A stretch of DNA of 64,000 bases, from NCBI GenBank assembly GCA_947383645.1, contig CANDEH010000004.1, positions 7,136 through 71,135 of the forward strand, written 5' to 3'. Made by a program: the position numbers and the translations under genes. Shown here piece after piece: positions 45,000-52,481 of the stretch (its first letter is position 1; every line of letters begins with the position of its first letter). Below the pieces are notes generated by a model. It saw only the letters and a list, made by a program, of their open reading frames with translations, did not search any database and was not told the origin of the DNA. Source of the stretch: an uncultured Clostridia bacterium (GTDB lineage Bacteria; Bacillota; Clostridia; Oscillospirales; Oscillospiraceae).

Positions 45000-45155
45000 T
45001 TAGCAGCAGGGGGTCGGGTTGCAGTTGCAGGTGCAGCCGCAGGTGTTCCCGCAGCTGCTGCCGCAGTTGTCGCCGCCGCAGCAGCAGAACAGGATAATAA
45101 GCAGGATGATGATCCAGCAGCAGTTCCCGCCGCCAAAGAAGCCGTTGTTACACAT
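45000..45155 (-). CDS. Small Cys-rich membrane peptide (copy 2)
   Basis: A 51-residue peptide starting at ATG 45155 with AGGAGG 7 bases upstream. It reads MCNNGFFGGGNCCW, then a membrane helix IIILLIILF, then a tail of CCCGGDNCGSS, CGNTCGCTC and NCNPTPCC. Cysteine is about a third of the peptide. The order of polar Asn start, Trp-Ile helix and Cys/Gly tail matches the peptide at 35471-35644, so they are likely paralogues. Function unknown. Confidence 0.65.
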   Translation of the reverse strand: MCNNGFFGGGNCCWIIILLIILFCCCGGDNCGSSCGNTCGCTCNCNPTPCC

Positions 45156-45474
45156 ACGCGAACCTCCTAAAGATAAGTGGCCGAGGATCTCGGTCTCAGT
45201 TCATTGTATGCGACTGCGCCCTCTTGGTGCGTTTTCGCCGGCAGTTCTTCCAAAAGGACCGGCAATTTTTCAGGCGGCTCCCAGGCAGCGCCTGGGCGCG
45301 GCAGAAAAATTGCGCCCAAGCGGGCGCATAGAATTCTGCGGGTCCTGAAAAAACACCCTGCGGTCCGCACGGAATCCCGGATCTTTTTCTCAGAGGACGC
45401 TGTTCCCCCGAGAAGAAGCGCAGGTCATGGTCCCTCGCTGGAAGGTCCGGCGAAACGGGCCTTCCAGCGAAATT
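45156..45474. other. Intergenic region with two long hairpins, no gene
   Basis: A first hairpin is built around GCAATTTTTC facing GAAAAATTGC with CCCAGGCAGCGCCTGGG at its centre (about 45262-45314). A second hairpin (CGCTGGAAGGTCC facing GGGCCTTCCAGCG, about 45434-45466) lies just after the rex stop but has no T run on the minus strand. No reading frame with a ribosome site is seen. Confidence 0.6.
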
Positions 45475-46104
45475 TTATCGCTTTGTAATTCGATAGCTCA
45501 GCGTCAGAAGACTGTCGGCAAAGTGGACGCTCTCCACCTGCACGTCGGGGTGGTCGCTGGTGACCTCCCGGTTGGTAAAGTTCCAGAAGCCCCGGACCCC
45601 TAAGCCCACCAGGCGGTCCACCGTGGCCTGGGCGGCGGAGCGGGGAACGGTGAGGATGGCTACGTCGGGCAGGTGAGCGGCGCAGTAGCCATCCAGCTCA
45701 TCTAAACTGCGCACATCCACGCCGTTGACCTTGGTGCCGATCATAGCGGGGGAGACATCAAAGGCGGCATCTAAGGAAAAACCGATATCAGCAAAGGGAA
45801 AATTCTGCATCAGGGCGTGCCCCAGGTTGCCAACACCGATAATAATAATGCTGTGGGCGTTGTTTACCCCCAGGATCTGGCCGATTTCCGCGCGCAGCTC
45901 TTTCACATTGTAGCCGTAACCCTGCTGGCCGAATTCACCGAAGCAGCTGAGATCCTGGCGGATCTGGGAGGCGGTAATGCCCATGCGGCTGCCCAGGGAA
46001 CTGGAGGAGATGCGGACCACACCCTTGGCGTGGAGATCGTCCAAATAGCGGTAGTAGCGGGGGAGTCGGCGGATGACGGCCTCGGACACGTGTTGCTTTT
46101 TCAT
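45475..46104 (-). CDS. rex: Redox-sensing transcriptional repressor Rex
   Basis: A 209-residue NADH-sensing repressor of fermentation and respiration genes. The winged-helix part includes VIRRLPRYYRYLDDLHAKG, SSLGSRMGITASQIRQDLSCFGEFGQQGYGY. The Rossmann domain has IIIIGVGNLGHAL, with downstream AAFDVSPAMIG and the C-terminal domain-swap helix. Start at 46104 is set by GGAAGG 6 bases upstream; another Met is 24 bases earlier. An operator-like inverted repeat lies in its own promoter. Confidence 0.95.
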   Translation of the reverse strand: MKKQHVSEAVIRRLPRYYRYLDDLHAKGVVRISSSSLGSRMGITASQIRQDLSCFGEFGQQGYGYNVKELRAEIGQILGVNNAHSIIIIGVGNLGHALMQNFPFADIGFSLDAAFDVSPAMIGTKVNGVDVRSLDELDGYCAAHLPDVAILTVPRSAAQATVDRLVGLGVRGFWNFTNREVTSDHPDVQVESVHFADSLLTLSYRITKR

Positions 46105-46157
46105 ACAAGCCTTCCGATCTGTATACACAGTATACGAGAGAAAAATGATTTGCTACC

Positions 46158-46198
46158 ATGATACAGCAAAAAGGCACAATTGTCAATTTTTTTAACAA
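46158..46198 (-). promoter_or_regulatory. rex promoter with a Rex-box-like inverted repeat
   Basis: On the minus strand TTGACA (46186-46181), 17 bases, TATCAT (46163-46158). Over the -35 lies TTGTCAA-TTTTT-TTAACAA (46180-46198 on plus). The known Rex site has a 4-base centre, whereas this one has 5, so binding is uncertain. Confidence 0.6.
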
Positions 46199-46230
46199 TC
46201 TTTTTTGCTGGAAAATCGGCAAAAAAATGC

Positions 46231-46259
46231 TTGCAATTTGGGACATGATGTGGTATTCT
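46231..46259 (+). promoter_or_regulatory. Sigma-A-type promoter of rplS
   Basis: TTGCAA (46231-46236), 17 bases, TATTCT (46254-46259). The leader of about 95 bases before rplS contains a CTCTGG/CCAGAG hairpin, possibly an L19-type autoregulatory leader, which was not verified. Confidence 0.6.
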
Positions 46260-46361
46260 ATCATGGCGATAAAGGGTGGTCCTCTGGCGCGGTCCCTCCA
46301 GAGAGCGGGGGACAGAACAGAAGCGGCTATGAACACCTGTATATTAGGAGGAAAAGTATCC

Positions 46362-46700
46362 ATGGATCTCATCAAGGAACTGACCAAGTCCCAGCTCAAA
46401 GAGACCCCTGGCGTCCATGTGGGCGACACCGTTCGCGTGCATGTGAAGGTCAAGGAGGGCTCCCGTGAGCGTATCCAGGTGTTCGAGGGCACCGTCATCG
46501 CCAAGAAGCATGGCGGCATTGAGGAGACCTTCACCGTCCGTCGTATCTCCTACGGCGTGGGCGTGGAGAAGGTGTTCCCCCTTCACTCTCCCACCATCGA
46601 CAAGATTGAGACAGTCCGCCACGGCTTTGTCCGTCGGGCCAAGCTCTACTATCTGCGTGACCGCGTGGGTAAGGCGGCGAAGGTTAGAGAGAAGCTGTAA
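46362..46700 (+). CDS. rplS: 50S ribosomal protein L19
   Basis: A 112-residue ribosomal protein at the 30S-50S interface. Family text is unmistakable: [54 protein letters not shown] and [19 protein letters not shown]. The ATG at 46362 follows AGGAGG 11 bases upstream; an open frame reaches further but is not L19-like. A terminator follows, so it is monocistronic here. Confidence 0.98.
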   Translation: MDLIKELTKSQLKETPGVHVGDTVRVHVKVKEGSRERIQVFEGTVIAKKHGGIEETFTVRRISYGVGVEKVFPLHSPTIDKIETVRHGFVRRAKLYYLRDRVGKAAKVREKL

Positions 46701-46713
46701 AATCCATAAAGAG

Positions 46714-46757
46714 AGGGTGGAGATCAGGCGTAAGCTGGTCTCCACCCTTTCTTTTTG
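46714..46757 (+). terminator. Terminator after rplS
   Basis: A 14-bp stem with one mismatch (AGGGTGGAGATCAG facing CTGGTCTCCACCCT) and a 7-base loop, followed by TTCTTTTT. Confidence 0.93.
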
Positions 46758-47244
46758 AACGGGGAGATAGATATAGTACGGGGATTGCGGGCAAAAACGG
46801 ATGCTGCCGCCTGATTGGAATCTATTCTGTAGTTTTATCTGTTTTTTCCAAAGACGCTTATGAGTGTGCCGCGATCTCATGGATTCGTCTGACAGATGGG
46901 CAAAAAGATTTTCTGCGGTATCCCTTCGACACCCCTGCCAGGGGTTCCATATGGCGACATGCTTGAATAAATAAGAACAAATTGTAAACCTGTTGGCCGG
47001 AGTGGAACTTTTTGTATAGGGGAACGTCTAAGACTAAGGCTTTAAGAAGTGTTACCAACAGGCGAAGTATAAAGATTTACGAGACAAAATGGAAGATAAC
47101 AAGGCGGAAATCGCCGAAATACCCGGTATATTTCAAAATTCTTTAGCGCAGTCAGCGGCAATTCGGGCCGCACAGTTATGTGTCTGACCTATTGGTACAG
47201 CTTCTTGCTGGGACTTGACTTAGCTTTGAAAATGAGGTGGCTTT
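46758..47244. other. Long intergenic region with ECF-like promoter (47004-47031)
   Basis: About 490 bases, less GC-rich than its surroundings and without a convincing gene. GGAAC (47004-47008), 16 bases, CGTCTAA (47025-47031) resembles an extracytoplasmic-function sigma promoter for the following lipoprotein gene. A 32-codon frame starting MEDNKAEIAEI near 47090 has no ribosome site and is not supported. Confidence 0.5.
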
Positions 47245-48480
47245 ATGAAGCGGTGGATTATCTGGGCTGCTGCTGCGGCGCTGCTGTTGAGCAGCTTGTT
47301 TTCCTGCGGGGAGGATCTGACGCCCTCGCCCTATGGAGAGGAGGATTTTGCCCAAGAGGGAGCGGTGCTCAGAGTGGAGCACGAGCAGTACGACAAGAGT
47401 GTGGAGAGTTTTAACTACACCATTGAAAATACCGGCGAGGAGGTCCTGGCCTTCGGCGCAGAGTACGCTGTTGAGGTGGAGCGGAACGGCGTGTGGTATG
47501 CGCTGCCCCTGGCCGAGGATGCGGGATGGAATGACGTCAGCTACACCGCCGCGCCGGGGGAGGTTTGGGAAAATGCCTTCAGCTTCCTGCCCTACCGCTA
47601 CACGGTCAGCGACGGGAACTACCGGCTAATCAAGGAGATCGGCGGAAGGCGCTACTGCGCCGGCTTTACGATTGGCGGCGGCGGGGACGGCGATGCGCGC
47701 TATGGCTACAGGGATTTGGAGCGATTGTCCCTAAATCTGAGCGCCGGAGAGATTGACTGCGACGTGCGTATCGATGCCGCCGGAAAAGCGGCTCAGGGCG
47801 GCGAGGAGCGCGTGCGGGAGTTTCTGCGCCATGTGTCGGCGGGGACCGGCGATATGCTGCGCATGGTCAGTACCGCTGCCGACGGTCAGCCGGTGATCTA
47901 TGATGTCATTTATGAGAACGGTCACTTCCTGTTCCGGCGGGATAACCGGCGCAGCGGCGGAACCATTGAGGACCGGCGCTACAGCTTCCTGGTTACCGAC
48001 GGGGAGGTCGTCTATCTCAGCGACCGGGCCGCGCTGTCGGAGGAGCGCTTTAACGGGCGGCAGATCAGCGCTGGGCGCTGCGTGCTGCTGCACCGGGACT
48101 GGTTTTCCGACTGGGAGGCGGTCACCGGCGAGGTGGAGATGATGACGGCGCAGCGGCTGGAGGACAGTATGACGCTGGCCCGGTTCTGGTCCGAGGATGG
48201 CAGCTACTGGGTGGATTTGAGCCGGGAGGGGCTGGACTACACGGTAAGTACCAAGGGCTACGGGATGAGCCGCACCATCACCGGCTGCGATGAGGGCGCG
48301 GAGATTGTTGCCGTCCGCTGGGAATCACCTGCGCAGCTGCGCCTGTTCTGCGCACCTGAGGAAGCCGACGAGGACCAGCGGATGGGCTGGTATGCGGTGT
48401 TCGACGTGGAGCAGGAGAAGGTAGTGGTCCAGGGCAGCGCCCTGCTGCCTGCCGGCGCGGCGGAGGACAGCGGACAGTAG
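47245..48480 (+). CDS. Secreted lipoprotein with Ig-like domain
   Basis: A 411-residue lipoprotein. The signal peptide RWIIWAAAAALLLSSLFSCG has a lipobox-type end. Residues about 40-135 (YDKSVESFNYTIENTGEEVLAFGAEYAVEVERNGVWYALP) match the bacterial Ig-like Big_14 pattern as I recall it. The remainder forms beta-rich segments of unknown type (EVVYLSDRAALSEERFNG, SYWVDLSREGLDYTVS). It may sense or bind envelope ligands, but nothing in the sequence proves this. An ECF-like promoter lies about 210 bases upstream. Confidence 0.7.
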   Translation: MKRWIIWAAAAALLLSSLFSCGEDLTPSPYGEEDFAQEGAVLRVEHEQYDKSVESFNYTIENTGEEVLAFGAEYAVEVERNGVWYALPLAEDAGWNDVSYTAAPGEVWENAFSFLPYRYTVSDGNYRLIKEIGGRRYCAGFTIGGGGDGDARYGYRDLERLSLNLSAGEIDCDVRIDAAGKAAQGGEERVREFLRHVSAGTGDMLRMVSTAADGQPVIYDVIYENGHFLFRRDNRRSGGTIEDRRYSFLVTDGEVVYLSDRAALSEERFNGRQISAGRCVLLHRDWFSDWEAVTGEVEMMTAQRLEDSMTLARFWSEDGSYWVDLSREGLDYTVSTKGYGMSRTITGCDEGAEIVAVRWESPAQLRLFCAPEEADEDQRMGWYAVFDVEQEKVVVQGSALLPAGAAEDSGQ

Positions 48481-48544
48481 GGGGCTTTGGTATCTTTGGA
48501 GGGGGCGGTTCCTGAGGAAGGGCCGCCTCCTGTTGATTTTAAGA

Positions 48545-48573
48545 TTGTAATATGGGAAAACTTGTGGTACACT
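48545..48573 (+). promoter_or_regulatory. Sigma-A-type promoter of lepB
   Basis: TTGTAA (48545-48550), 17 bases, TACACT (48568-48573), 38 bases before the lepB start. Confidence 0.55.
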
Positions 48574-48611
48574 GTATCATTAGTGAATTATGCGTAAAGA
48601 GGAGCAGAGAT

Positions 48612-49286
48612 ATGGCTGACGAGGAGAACAAGACCCCCCGGGGGGAGACGGAGGAGACGGAGACCGGGATGTTTGAACCGGAAGGCGAAAATGAGGGGAA
48701 AAAGAAGGAGGAGGGCAGTATCCTCTTTGACTGGGTACGCTCTCTGGTGGGCGCGGTTCTGATTGTGGTGCTGCTGTTTTTGTTTGTGGCGCAGCTGATT
48801 ACTGTCCAGGGCCCCTCCATGCAGCATACCCTCTACGCCGGGGACAAGGTGCTGGTGCTCCGCGCCGGCCTCTGCGACATCCGGGCCGGGGACGTGGTGA
48901 TGGTCCACCAGTTCAACGCCCCTCTGGACGAGACCATCATCAAGCGGGTGATCGCCGTGGGAGGGCAGACAGTGGATATCGACTTTTATACCGGTACGGT
49001 CTATGTTGACGGGGAGGCTATCGAGGAGGACTACATCGCGGAGCGCACGTACTCCGACGAGGGGACGGCATTTCCCCTGACGCTGGAGGAGGGGAAGCTG
49101 TTTCTTATGGGGGACAACCGCAACCACAGCACGGACAGCCGCAGCACGCTGCTGGGGGCGGTGGACGAGCGGTATGTGGTGGGCAAGGCAGTCCTGGTGG
49201 TTTTCCCCGGGAAGACGGCCCAGTATACCGGAGAGCTGCCCGGCAGCGGACCACGGGATTACAGCCGTATTGGCCCCATCCGCTGA
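48612..49286 (+). CDS. lepB: Signal peptidase I
   Basis: A 224-residue membrane protease that removes Sec signal peptides. About 40 acidic cytoplasmic residues precede one membrane helix (LVGAVLIVVLLFLFVAQLITV). The catalytic serine is in VQGPSMQHTL and the general-base lysine in IIKRVIAVGG. The GDNRNHSTDSR box completes the family set. Start at 48612 is fixed by GAGGAG. Downstream genes rbgA, a zinc-ribbon gene and rnhB form the usual clostridial order. Confidence 0.96.
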   Translation: MADEENKTPRGETEETETGMFEPEGENEGKKKEEGSILFDWVRSLVGAVLIVVLLFLFVAQLITVQGPSMQHTLYAGDKVLVLRAGLCDIRAGDVVMVHQFNAPLDETIIKRVIAVGGQTVDIDFYTGTVYVDGEAIEEDYIAERTYSDEGTAFPLTLEEGKLFLMGDNRNHSTDSRSTLLGAVDERYVVGKAVLVVFPGKTAQYTGELPGSGPRDYSRIGPIR

Positions 49287-49325
49287 GGGATGGGACGCTG
49301 ATCGAGATCACATCGAGAGGTATCT

Positions 49326-50180
49326 ATGAATATTCAGTGGTATCCCGGGCATATGACGAAAACCCGGCGGATGATCGCCGACCAGATGAAGCACATGGAT
49401 GCGGTATGTGAGATTTTAGACGCCCGCATCCCCCTCTCCAGCCGGAACCCGGATGTGGAGGAGCTGACGGCGGGGAAGCCCCGGCTGATTGTGCTCAACC
49501 GGGCGGATCAGGCGGACCCGGCGGCTACGAAGCTGTGGCGGAACTGTTTTACCGCACAGGGCTATGCCGTGCTGGAGGCCAACGCCAGGGAGGGCCGCGG
49601 AACGGAGAAGTTCGCCGCCGCCGTCCGGGAGCTGCTCCGGGAGAAGCTGGCCGCCTACGCCGAGAAGGGGCAGGCGGGCCGGGTGGTCCGGGTGATGATT
49701 TTGGGTATCCCCAACGTGGGTAAGTCCACCTTCATCAACCGGGTAGCCGGGCGGAAAACCGCCAAGGCCGAGGACCGGCCCGGGGTCACCCGGTCGAAGC
49801 AGTGGGTTGTTGTGGACCGGGGGCTGGAACTGCTGGACACACCCGGCATCCTCTGGCCCAAGTTTGAGGATCAGCGCGTGGGGCTCCACCTGGCCTACAC
49901 CGGGGCGGTGAAGGACGAGGTGATGGACGTGGAGGAGCTGGCCTGTCACCTGATCGCCTATCTGGCGGAGCACTACGGCGAGGCGCTGGTCCAGCGGTAC
50001 AAGATGGAGATCGAACCGGGGGACACCGGCTATGAGCTGCTGCAAAAGGCGGGACGGAAGCGGGGCTTTGTCCTCCGGGGCGGCGAGATCGACACGGAGC
50101 GGATGGCGAAAATTCTCCTGGACGAGTTCCGGGGGGGCAAGCTGGGACGCTTTACACTGGAGTGGCCGGAGGATATTTGA
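49326..50180 (+). CDS. rbgA: Ribosome biogenesis GTPase YlqF/RbgA
   Basis: A 284-residue circularly permuted GTPase needed for late 50S assembly. The motifs appear in permuted order: G4 as LNRADQAD, then G1 GIPNVGKSTFINR, G2 in RPGVTRSKQ and G3 LDTPGIL. The N-terminal IQWYPGHMTKTRRMI is typical. It overlaps the next gene as TGATG. Confidence 0.97.
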   Translation: MNIQWYPGHMTKTRRMIADQMKHMDAVCEILDARIPLSSRNPDVEELTAGKPRLIVLNRADQADPAATKLWRNCFTAQGYAVLEANAREGRGTEKFAAAVRELLREKLAAYAEKGQAGRVVRVMILGIPNVGKSTFINRVAGRKTAKAEDRPGVTRSKQWVVVDRGLELLDTPGILWPKFEDQRVGLHLAYTGAVKDEVMDVEELACHLIAYLAEHYGEALVQRYKMEIEPGDTGYELLQKAGRKRGFVLRGGEIDTERMAKILLDEFRGGKLGRFTLEWPEDI

Positions 50181-50458
50181 TGGGAAAAGCGGCGATGGAG
50201 GAGAAGCAGGGGACGGCGGACTGTCCCACCTGCGGCAGGCCCATGGCCCGGGGGAGAATCTACAGCAGCCAGGGGTTCTCTTTGGAGTTTTTAGAGGACG
50301 GGGTGGATCCGCTGTTTCTCTCGGAGGACGATGTGACCCGCGCCGGCGGTGTGGTGCTTGCGCCCCGGCGGATGCTGCGGGTAGGGAATATCTCGTGTCC
50401 TGCCTGGCACTGTCCGAAGTGCAGGCAGGTTGTGCTGGCCTATGGCGGGGATGAATAG
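50180..50458 (+). CDS. Zinc-ribbon protein (PF20097-like)
   Basis: A 92-residue protein with a CPTCGRPMARGRI knuckle near the N-terminus and a second CPAWHCPKCRQV knuckle near the end, so it probably binds zinc. The middle is a strand-rich region with LEFLEDGVDPLFLS. Its start overlaps the rbgA stop. The family is of unknown function; the resemblance to PF20097/DUF6487 is from memory. Confidence 0.72.
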   Translation: MGKAAMEEKQGTADCPTCGRPMARGRIYSSQGFSLEFLEDGVDPLFLSEDDVTRAGGVVLAPRRMLRVGNISCPAWHCPKCRQVVLAYGGDE

Positions 50459-50488
50459 GCTGAAATTTTGGAAGCGGGAGGGGAGACT

Positions 50489-51118
50489 ATGCCGGGCTGG
50501 GAGCTGGAGGAGGCCGCCTATGGGGCGGGGTACGCCGCCGTGTGCGGGGTGGACGAGGCGGGAGCGGGTCCCCTGGCGGGACCGGTGTATGCCGCCGCTG
50601 TAATCCTGCCCAGGGGGCTGACGCTGCCCTATCTCAACGATTCCAAGCAGGTGGCGGAGAAGCGCCGGGAGGCGCTGTATGAGCAGATTCAGAAGCAGGC
50701 GCTGGCCTGGGCGGTGGCCTCGGTGGGGGCGGAGGAGATAGATGAGATTGACATCCTTAACGCCCGCATCCGGGCCATGCAGATGGCCATTGACGGACTG
50801 GGTACCCCGGCGGACTACGCCCTCATTGACGGAAACCGGGACCACGGCAGCCGCTGCGCCATTGTGACAGCCCATGAGACTGTGGTGAAGGGGGACGGCC
50901 GCAGCGTCAGCGTTGCGGCGGCCTCCATTCTGGCCAAGGTCAGCCGGGACCGATTTATGACGGCGGCGGCGGCGCAGTATCCCCGGTACGGCTTTGACCG
51001 GCACAAGGGCTACGGCACGCAGGCCCACTACGCCGCCCTGGAGGCCCACGGTCCCTGTCCGCTCCACCGCAGGAGTTTTCTGAAGAAGTGGGAGGCGGGC
51101 CGTGGGGAGCAGGGATGA
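50489..51118 (+). CDS. rnhB: Ribonuclease HII
   Basis: A 209-residue enzyme that removes ribonucleotides from DNA and RNA from RNA-DNA hybrids. Acidic catalytic residues lie in CGVDEAGAGPLAGPV (Asp, Glu), in ALIDGNRD, and in SILAKVSRD. The NDSKQVAEKRRE motif is conserved. ATG 50489 follows GGAGGGG; an earlier TTG is unlikely. It overlaps yraN by 17 bases. Confidence 0.96.
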   Translation: MPGWELEEAAYGAGYAAVCGVDEAGAGPLAGPVYAAAVILPRGLTLPYLNDSKQVAEKRREALYEQIQKQALAWAVASVGAEEIDEIDILNARIRAMQMAIDGLGTPADYALIDGNRDHGSRCAIVTAHETVVKGDGRSVSVAAASILAKVSRDRFMTAAAAQYPRYGFDRHKGYGTQAHYAALEAHGPCPLHRRSFLKKWEAGRGEQG

Positions 51119-51455
51119 CCTGGGCCAGCGGGGGGAGGCCCTGGCAGCGGGGTATCTCCGCCGGCGGGGAGCGGTTATCCTCCAAACCCGCTACCGCTGC
51201 CGGGAGGGAGAGATTGATCTGATCGCCCGGGACGGTGATACGCTCTGCTTCGTGGAGGTCAAGGCCCGCACCAATATAGCCCTGGGGCTGCCCCGGGAGT
51301 ATGTGGGCCGTCAAAAGCAGGAGCGCCTCCGCGCCGCTGCCGCCCGGTATCTCGGCGAGGAGGGTCTGGACTGTCCCGCAAGGTTTGATGTGGCGGAGAT
51401 CTACATTGATCCCAAGGGAAAGAAGTACATCAACTATATTGAAAATGCCTTTTGA
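51102..51455 (+). CDS. yraN: YraN/UPF0102 family endonuclease-like protein
   Basis: A 117-residue protein starting at GTG within the rnhB tail. It carries a restriction-endonuclease-like core: GQRGEALAAGYLRRRG, REGEIDLIARDGDTLCFVEVKAR (the PD-(D/E)XK acidic pair and lysine) and RFDVAEIYI. The biological role of the family is not settled, though it is probably nucleic-acid related. Its coupling to rnhB is conserved in many bacteria. Confidence 0.92.
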   Translation: MGSRDDLGQRGEALAAGYLRRRGAVILQTRYRCREGEIDLIARDGDTLCFVEVKARTNIALGLPREYVGRQKQERLRAAAARYLGEEGLDCPARFDVAEIYIDPKGKKYINYIENAF

Positions 51456-51519
51456 GGAGGAAAATTCCTGAATTTCTAATTCCTCACGACTGATTCCTGA
51501 TAAATGGGAGGCTTATGCC

Positions 51520-52395
51520 ATGATACAATCCTACTTCGACGCCCACTGCGACACCCTCTGGCGGGCCCATACGGAGAACTGGTCTCTTGAAGAGAACCCC
51601 GGACATGTGGATTTGAGGCGCCTGAGTGCCTACGCCCCTATGGGGCAGGTGTTTGCCCTCTATGAGGACAGCGCCAATCTGCCGGAGGCGGAGCGGTGGC
51701 CCTATATCCGGGCCCGGGCCGGGGAGTTCCTGGCGGCCAAAGCCGCCCATCCGGAGCTGATGGCGCATTGCTGTCTCTCTGTGGAGGGGGCGGAGTTGCT
51801 GGACTGCGATGCGGAAAAGCTGGATATTGTGCAGGACTGGGGTGTCCGTTGGGTAAACCTGACGTGGAACCACGCCAACGCCCTGGCGGGGCCTCACGGC
51901 ACCGAACAGGGACTTACAGCGGCGGGGCGGGACTTCGTCCGGGCCCTGTGGCAGAGGGGCATGGCGGTGGATGTGTCCCACCTCAGCGACAGGGGGTTCT
52001 GGGATGTGCTGGAGCTGGGGGAGGGACCGGTGCTGGCCAGCCACTCCGACAGCCGGGTCCTTTGCCGTCACAGCCGAAATTTGGCAGACGACATGGCCAG
52101 GGCCATTTTTGCGCGGAGGGGGTTTGTGGGCGTCAACTTCTGCATTTACTTCCTCGGCGGGGACACGCTGGACGCGGTGATGGCGCACATCGACCACTTT
52201 CTCAGCCTGGGCGGCGAGGACTGTCTGGGGATGGGATCCGACTTCGACGGTACCGATGTTCCGCCGGAGATTGGCGGCGCGGAGGGCATGGGCAGCCTGT
52301 GGGCGGCCATGGAGCGCCGGGGCTACCCGGCCCCGCTGATCGAAAAGATCGCCTATGGGAATCTGGTGCGGTTTCTGGACGGACTGAGGAATTAG
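51520..52395 (+). CDS. Membrane dipeptidase (M19 family)
   Basis: A 291-residue zinc metallopeptidase that cleaves dipeptides, often including D-residues. Metal-site motifs: FDAHCDTL (His, Asp), CLSVEGAELL (Glu), AVDVSHLSDRGFWDVL and ASHSDSRVLCRHSRN (His), and GMGSDFDGTD (Asp). No signal peptide is present, so it acts in the cytoplasm. TTCCTCACGACTGATTCC-type repeat sequence precedes it. Confidence 0.92.
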   Translation: MIQSYFDAHCDTLWRAHTENWSLEENPGHVDLRRLSAYAPMGQVFALYEDSANLPEAERWPYIRARAGEFLAAKAAHPELMAHCCLSVEGAELLDCDAEKLDIVQDWGVRWVNLTWNHANALAGPHGTEQGLTAAGRDFVRALWQRGMAVDVSHLSDRGFWDVLELGEGPVLASHSDSRVLCRHSRNLADDMARAIFARRGFVGVNFCIYFLGGDTLDAVMAHIDHFLSLGGEDCLGMGSDFDGTDVPPEIGGAEGMGSLWAAMERRGYPAPLIEKIAYGNLVRFLDGLRN

Positions 52396-52481
52396 ACGTA
52401 ATTAGAAGTTAGATATCGGCGTTGGACAGAGCTTTGCCGCTCCGACAAGATGCAGGAAATCCTTTTGGAGGGAGAACAACC

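Noticed and set aside
46260..46361. L19 leader riboregulator
   Set aside because: A small hairpin is visible, but the conserved L19 leader structure could not be verified by eye, so no separate ncRNA was called.
47090..47188. 32-codon frame starting MEDNKAEIAEI
   Set aside because: There is no ribosome site, and only a faint similarity to the start of ECF sigma factors. It was mentioned only as part of the intergenic description.
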